Of a DNA stretch of 64,000 nucleotides, positions 61,229 to 64,000 are shown piece by piece (position 1 is the stretch's first letter; each line of letters starts with the position of its first letter). The position numbers and the translations under genes are program-made. Under the pieces are notes generated by a model. The model did no database searches. It was not told the DNA's origin and saw only the letters and a program-made list of their open reading frames with translations. This DNA is from Flavobacterium sp. N2270. GTDB taxonomy: Bacteria > Bacteroidota > Bacteroidia > Flavobacteriales > Flavobacteriaceae. The stretch is from contig NZ_CP110005.1 in assembly GCF_025947225.1 (NCBI RefSeq), positions 1,240,001 through 1,304,000 of the forward strand, given 5' to 3'.

Positions 61229-62905
61229 TTATTTCTTTGTAAGCTCTTTTATTTGAGATGCTCTTAGATTTTCTTTTTTAGGAGTTCTTTCACCTTTTCT
61301 CTTTACTTCAATAATTTCATTCATTCTTTGTAATTTTAAAGGATTAGAAGGGACATCTGCTCCAAAATTTATTTGTTCATTTTCACTCCAAATACCATAT
61401 CCACCATCAAGTTCGTCATTATGCATTAGTTTTTCTAAATTTTTATCATAGTTTTTGTCTAGTATTTCCAAAGAAACTGGTTCAAATTTAGATTTTTTCT
61501 CTGCAATTACAATCCAATTAAACTTTACATTTGATTTTCCACTATTATTTTCTTTTATTGTAAAGCCATTTTTGTCAACTGATACAATGTGAACTCCATT
61601 GTTTTCTCCTAAAGGCGTTATTGTAACAATTATTGGTTTAGATGAATCAATGATTTCAGAATAATTTTTATCAAACGATACGTATGAAGTTCCATTTGAC
61701 AACGAACCAACTCCTTTATCTTGGATATCTAAATTCATAGAAGTTGAAGCGTAAGAAATAGATTTTGAGCCATCTATTTTTTTATCAAGTACTATGAATG
61801 ATTCATTTGTAATATTTTTACCATGGGAGTAGTTTGCATATCTATCCCCTTTAGTAATCATTCCGTATTCGTGCCCTTTTATCCATCCTCCAACAACACC
61901 TCCATAAACTCCTATTCCAATTGAAGTATCTAAAGATGAATTTGAATTACTAGATCTTCCACCAGCAACACCATTTGCTCTTGTTGTTCCAAAAGCATAT
62001 ACACCATAGTCGTTTCCTACACTGTCAAAATATCCTAATGAGGCTCTCCCAAATCCAAAATCATCACCAAAAATCGCACCACTTCTTCTTGTAGCACCTC
62101 CTCGTCCAGCAACTCCGAACTTGTAGGCTCCAGTGGTTCCTCCTGTAATTGCACCATCTCCTTTTACACCAGCAATTGGTGTGTTAAAACCCGTTCCTGG
62201 TGTTGTATTGCTAATCATACCTCTAACACCTGCGCCAATATTGCTGGTTCCGTCATATTCTCCCTGTACCGCACCAAAATTAGTATTTCCTCCAGTAATT
62301 AAGCCGTATATTCCTGATCCATTTTGATCTGTATAACCGTTTACTGCCCAAGGAAATAAAGCGTTTCCTTCACTAACTGCATTCATTAAATCACCAGGTA
62401 ATACAGTTTCAATATCTCCAATAAAGAATTCGCCTAATGAAGAGAAACGAGCAGCAGGTAATCCTGAAGTTCTAACGTCAAAGTTGGTTGTATCATATGT
62501 TCCAACAAAGTGAGTTCCAGTTGTAGCAGGGGTTCCGGTAACTCCAGTAACACCTCCGTCTATACCTCCATTTCCGATGATAGACCAATCTAGTCCACCT
62601 GGAGACCCTGCTAGTGAAATCCATCTAGTTCCATCCCAATAATACATACCAGGAGCAACATTGGTTGGTATAGTACCTGCTGTATTAGTATTCCATACCA
62701 AAGTACCTGCAATTAAAGCACCACCTTGCGGGTTTACAACAGGTGCTGCAACATTTGTAGCAGTTAAAGCAACTCTTGGAGGAATCATTCCAGAAGTGCT
62801 AGAATTTATGTCTAATGCTCCTCTTGGTGTAGTTGTTCCAACTCCAACCTGAGCAAATAGACTAAAAGATAAGAATAATGTGGTTAATAGTAGCTTTTTC
62901 TTCAT
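61229..62905 (-). CDS. Secreted repeat protein with tail-fibre-like repeats, paralogue 3
   Basis: The 558-residue protein has a signal peptide (LFLSFSLFA-Q) and the shared module (VGVGTTTPRGALDINSSTSG, 20 residues; MIPPRVALTATNVAAP; GGLDWSIIGNG). Repeats include GSGIYGLITGGNTNFGAVQG and GVAGRGGATRRSG. The C-terminal third shares VKFNWIVIAEKKS, LEILDKNYDKNLEKLMHNDE and ISYASTSMNLDI-type segments with paralogue 1, so these two form one subtype. It ends in a Lys-rich tail. Surface fibre or adhesin by inference. Confidence 0.75.
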   Translation of the reverse strand: MKKKLLLTTLFLSFSLFAQVGVGTTTPRGALDINSSTSGMIPPRVALTATNVAAPVVNPQGGALIAGTLVWNTNTAGTIPTNVAPGMYYWDGTRWISLAGSPGGLDWSIIGNGGIDGGVTGVTGTPATTGTHFVGTYDTTNFDVRTSGLPAARFSSLGEFFIGDIETVLPGDLMNAVSEGNALFPWAVNGYTDQNGSGIYGLITGGNTNFGAVQGEYDGTSNIGAGVRGMISNTTPGTGFNTPIAGVKGDGAITGGTTGAYKFGVAGRGGATRRSGAIFGDDFGFGRASLGYFDSVGNDYGVYAFGTTRANGVAGGRSSNSNSSLDTSIGIGVYGGVVGGWIKGHEYGMITKGDRYANYSHGKNITNESFIVLDKKIDGSKSISYASTSMNLDIQDKGVGSLSNGTSYVSFDKNYSEIIDSSKPIIVTITPLGENNGVHIVSVDKNGFTIKENNSGKSNVKFNWIVIAEKKSKFEPVSLEILDKNYDKNLEKLMHNDELDGGYGIWSENEQINFGADVPSNPLKLQRMNEIIEVKRKGERTPKKENLRASQIKELTKK

Positions 62906-62921
62906 AATTAGTGTTTTTTAT

Positions 62922-62982
62922 ATTAAAAATGTAGCAATTGTTAAATTTAATATATTTTTTTAACAATTGCTACATTTTTAAT
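62922..62982 (-). terminator. Long hairpin (24-bp stem) between paralogues 3 and 4
   Basis: Arms 62922-62945 and 62959-62982 are perfectly complementary over 24 bp with a 13-nt loop. It ends 17 nt before the paralogue 3 ATG, so it is either the terminator of the upstream paralogue or a leader structure of the downstream one. There is no room for a full promoter between the hairpin and the ATG. Confidence 0.65.
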
Positions 62983-63006
62983 GTTTTTTAATTCTAAAAA
63001 AACACT

Positions 63007-64000
63007 TTATTCTTTCTTTTTCAATGGATTTTCTGCCGGCATTCCGTTTGAATATTTTCCTTTTTCTAGAAGTATTTTACCTGCGTTTGGGCCAGCAGGT
63101 ATTACATCTCCAACTGTAACATGATCTTCTGGGTTATATTTATAAACAATATGATCTGCAGGCCATTGAAAGATATTGCGTCCATCGTTTGGCTGGTTTT
63201 TTGCTTTAGCAGCTAACGGTTCTTTGTCTGCTTTTAAATATGCTGGACCTGGTGCTTGTGGAAACCTACCTTCACCATAGTTAGTTTTTGGTTTAACAAC
63301 TATTTGGTACTGTAGTTTACCTGAGTGTTTACCTCCATTAAGTTCTAAAATATCTACAGATTTTGTAGTTTGCTCCATAATGGTTATACCATTAAAATAG
63401 GGCATTCCTACTGGAGTACATATCACTCTAATTGGGTTTTCTTCATCAACAATAATTATATCTGCTAATATTTCGTCAAGTATAATAGTTGCTTTACCAT
63501 TTATCATTTGTACTGTTCCATAATCTTGGTACCAATATTCTGGAGATTCAGAGCAAGTTAATGTTATACGTCCGTGATTTTCAGTAGGTACGATTTCAGA
63601 TACTGAATTTGTACCAGTGATTTTTCTGTTTACTCCACCTACTGATGTTGCAACATATGCGAAAGCTTGAGATGTGCCAGTGTAGTTTAGTGCTTCAAAA
63701 TATCCACCTGCTCTGGTTGTTGTACTGCTATATGCAATTCCTTGTACACCATATGAGTCTTGATTTGTAGGCAATACTAATCCTTGCATTCCTACTGTGT
63801 ATCCTGGATTTCCGGTAGCTGTTCTATTAGCTAACCCTCGTAAAGCAATTTGAGTACCTCCTAATCCGTTATTTGTTATGTTTAATTGATTGTAACTTGC
63901 CGACGGGTTAAAAGCTCCTGATCCATTTTGTACATAATTATAAGATGCCATCCAAACATCTGAATAAGCAATGTTTGCTGCCACTGATGCAGCGCCTGTT
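63007..64000 (-). CDS. Secreted repeat protein, paralogue 4 (5' end outside window)
   Basis: At least 330 residues are visible, and the frame is open through the window edge (codons for TGAAS precede VAANIAYSD). Gly repeats (GGTQIALRGLANRTATGNPG in 20 residues, GMQGLVLPTNQDSYGVQG) lead to a C-terminal beta region (ITLTCSESPEYWYQDYGTVQ in 20 residues, TIILDEILADIIIVDEENPI) shared in layout with paralogue 2. It ends in NPLKKKE. The signal peptide and N-terminal module are expected to the right of the window. Confidence 0.7.
   Translation of the reverse strand, partial: TGAASVAANIAYSDVWMASYNYVQNGSGAFNPSASYNQLNITNNGLGGTQIALRGLANRTATGNPGYTVGMQGLVLPTNQDSYGVQGIAYSSTTTRAGGYFEALNYTGTSQAFAYVATSVGGVNRKITGTNSVSEIVPTENHGRITLTCSESPEYWYQDYGTVQMINGKATIILDEILADIIIVDEENPIRVICTPVGMPYFNGITIMEQTTKSVDILELNGGKHSGKLQYQIVVKPKTNYGEGRFPQAPGPAYLKADKEPLAAKAKNQPNDGRNIFQWPADHIVYKYNPEDHVTVGDVIPAGPNAGKILLEKGKYSNGMPAENPLKKKE

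Noticed and set aside
63394..63404. AAAATAGGGCA, a half-site of the palindrome
   Set aside because: It lies inside the coding sequence of paralogue 4 without a second arm or -7 element; chance match.

Overview
The window is AT-rich chromosomal DNA from a member of the Bacteroidetes, most likely Flavobacterium or a close relative. It carries a complete gldK-gldL-gldM-gldN cluster for the type IX secretion system (T9SS) and gliding motor, a T9SS type A sorting domain, many Bacteroidetes-type envelope proteins, few Shine-Dalgarno sequences, and promoters of the Bacteroidetes form TTG-N(17-21)-TAnnTTTG. Several of these promoters fix start codons downstream of the longest open frame.

Region 1 (1-33.0 kb) is mostly housekeeping. 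On the minus strand are miaB, a sigma-54 activator, an LptE-like lipoprotein and a partial conserved gene. On the plus strand are topA and an arginase-fold protein that has lost its metal ligands, followed by gldKLMN. Then come a DAO-type flavoprotein, DUF983, an ABC-F ATPase, an acetyltransferase-like protein, DUF1761, a J-domain/KTSC protein, an Omp85-like protein, two identical initiator tRNA genes, era, der, a large outer-membrane beta-barrel protein, a minus-strand M23 peptidase-MerR-LemA-TPM-TPM operon, and alaS.

Region 2 (33.0-50.9 kb) is the most interesting part. Five consecutive plus-strand transcription units are each preceded by a copy of a 22-bp palindrome (core AGGGCAATTGCCCT). 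In every case the palindrome lies exactly 20 nt upstream of a -7-like element (nAAnTTTG or close), so its centre falls near -42, where a class II activator would bind. The units encode a TPR sensor histidine kinase, a NarL-type response regulator, secreted YD-like proteins, a MORN protein, six-helix-type membrane proteins, a PD40/OmpA protein, a secreted formylglycine-generating-enzyme-like protein and a T9SS-exported repeat protein. I read this as a self-contained, autoregulated two-component envelope or surface regulon. The regulator-operator link is inference.

Region 3 (51-57.4 kb) holds DUF4230, a rhodanese, a phenylalanine-hydroxylase-type enzyme, a DUF4136 lipoprotein, urocanate hydratase, a structured-RNA candidate, a 58-residue DUF5522 protein and a small HExxH protein.

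Region 4 (57.4-64 kb) is a minus-strand array of four paralogous secreted repeat proteins, the last cut by the window edge. They share an N-terminal module (VGxGTTTPxGALDI) and Gly-rich tail-fibre-like repeats, and they are separated by strong hairpins.
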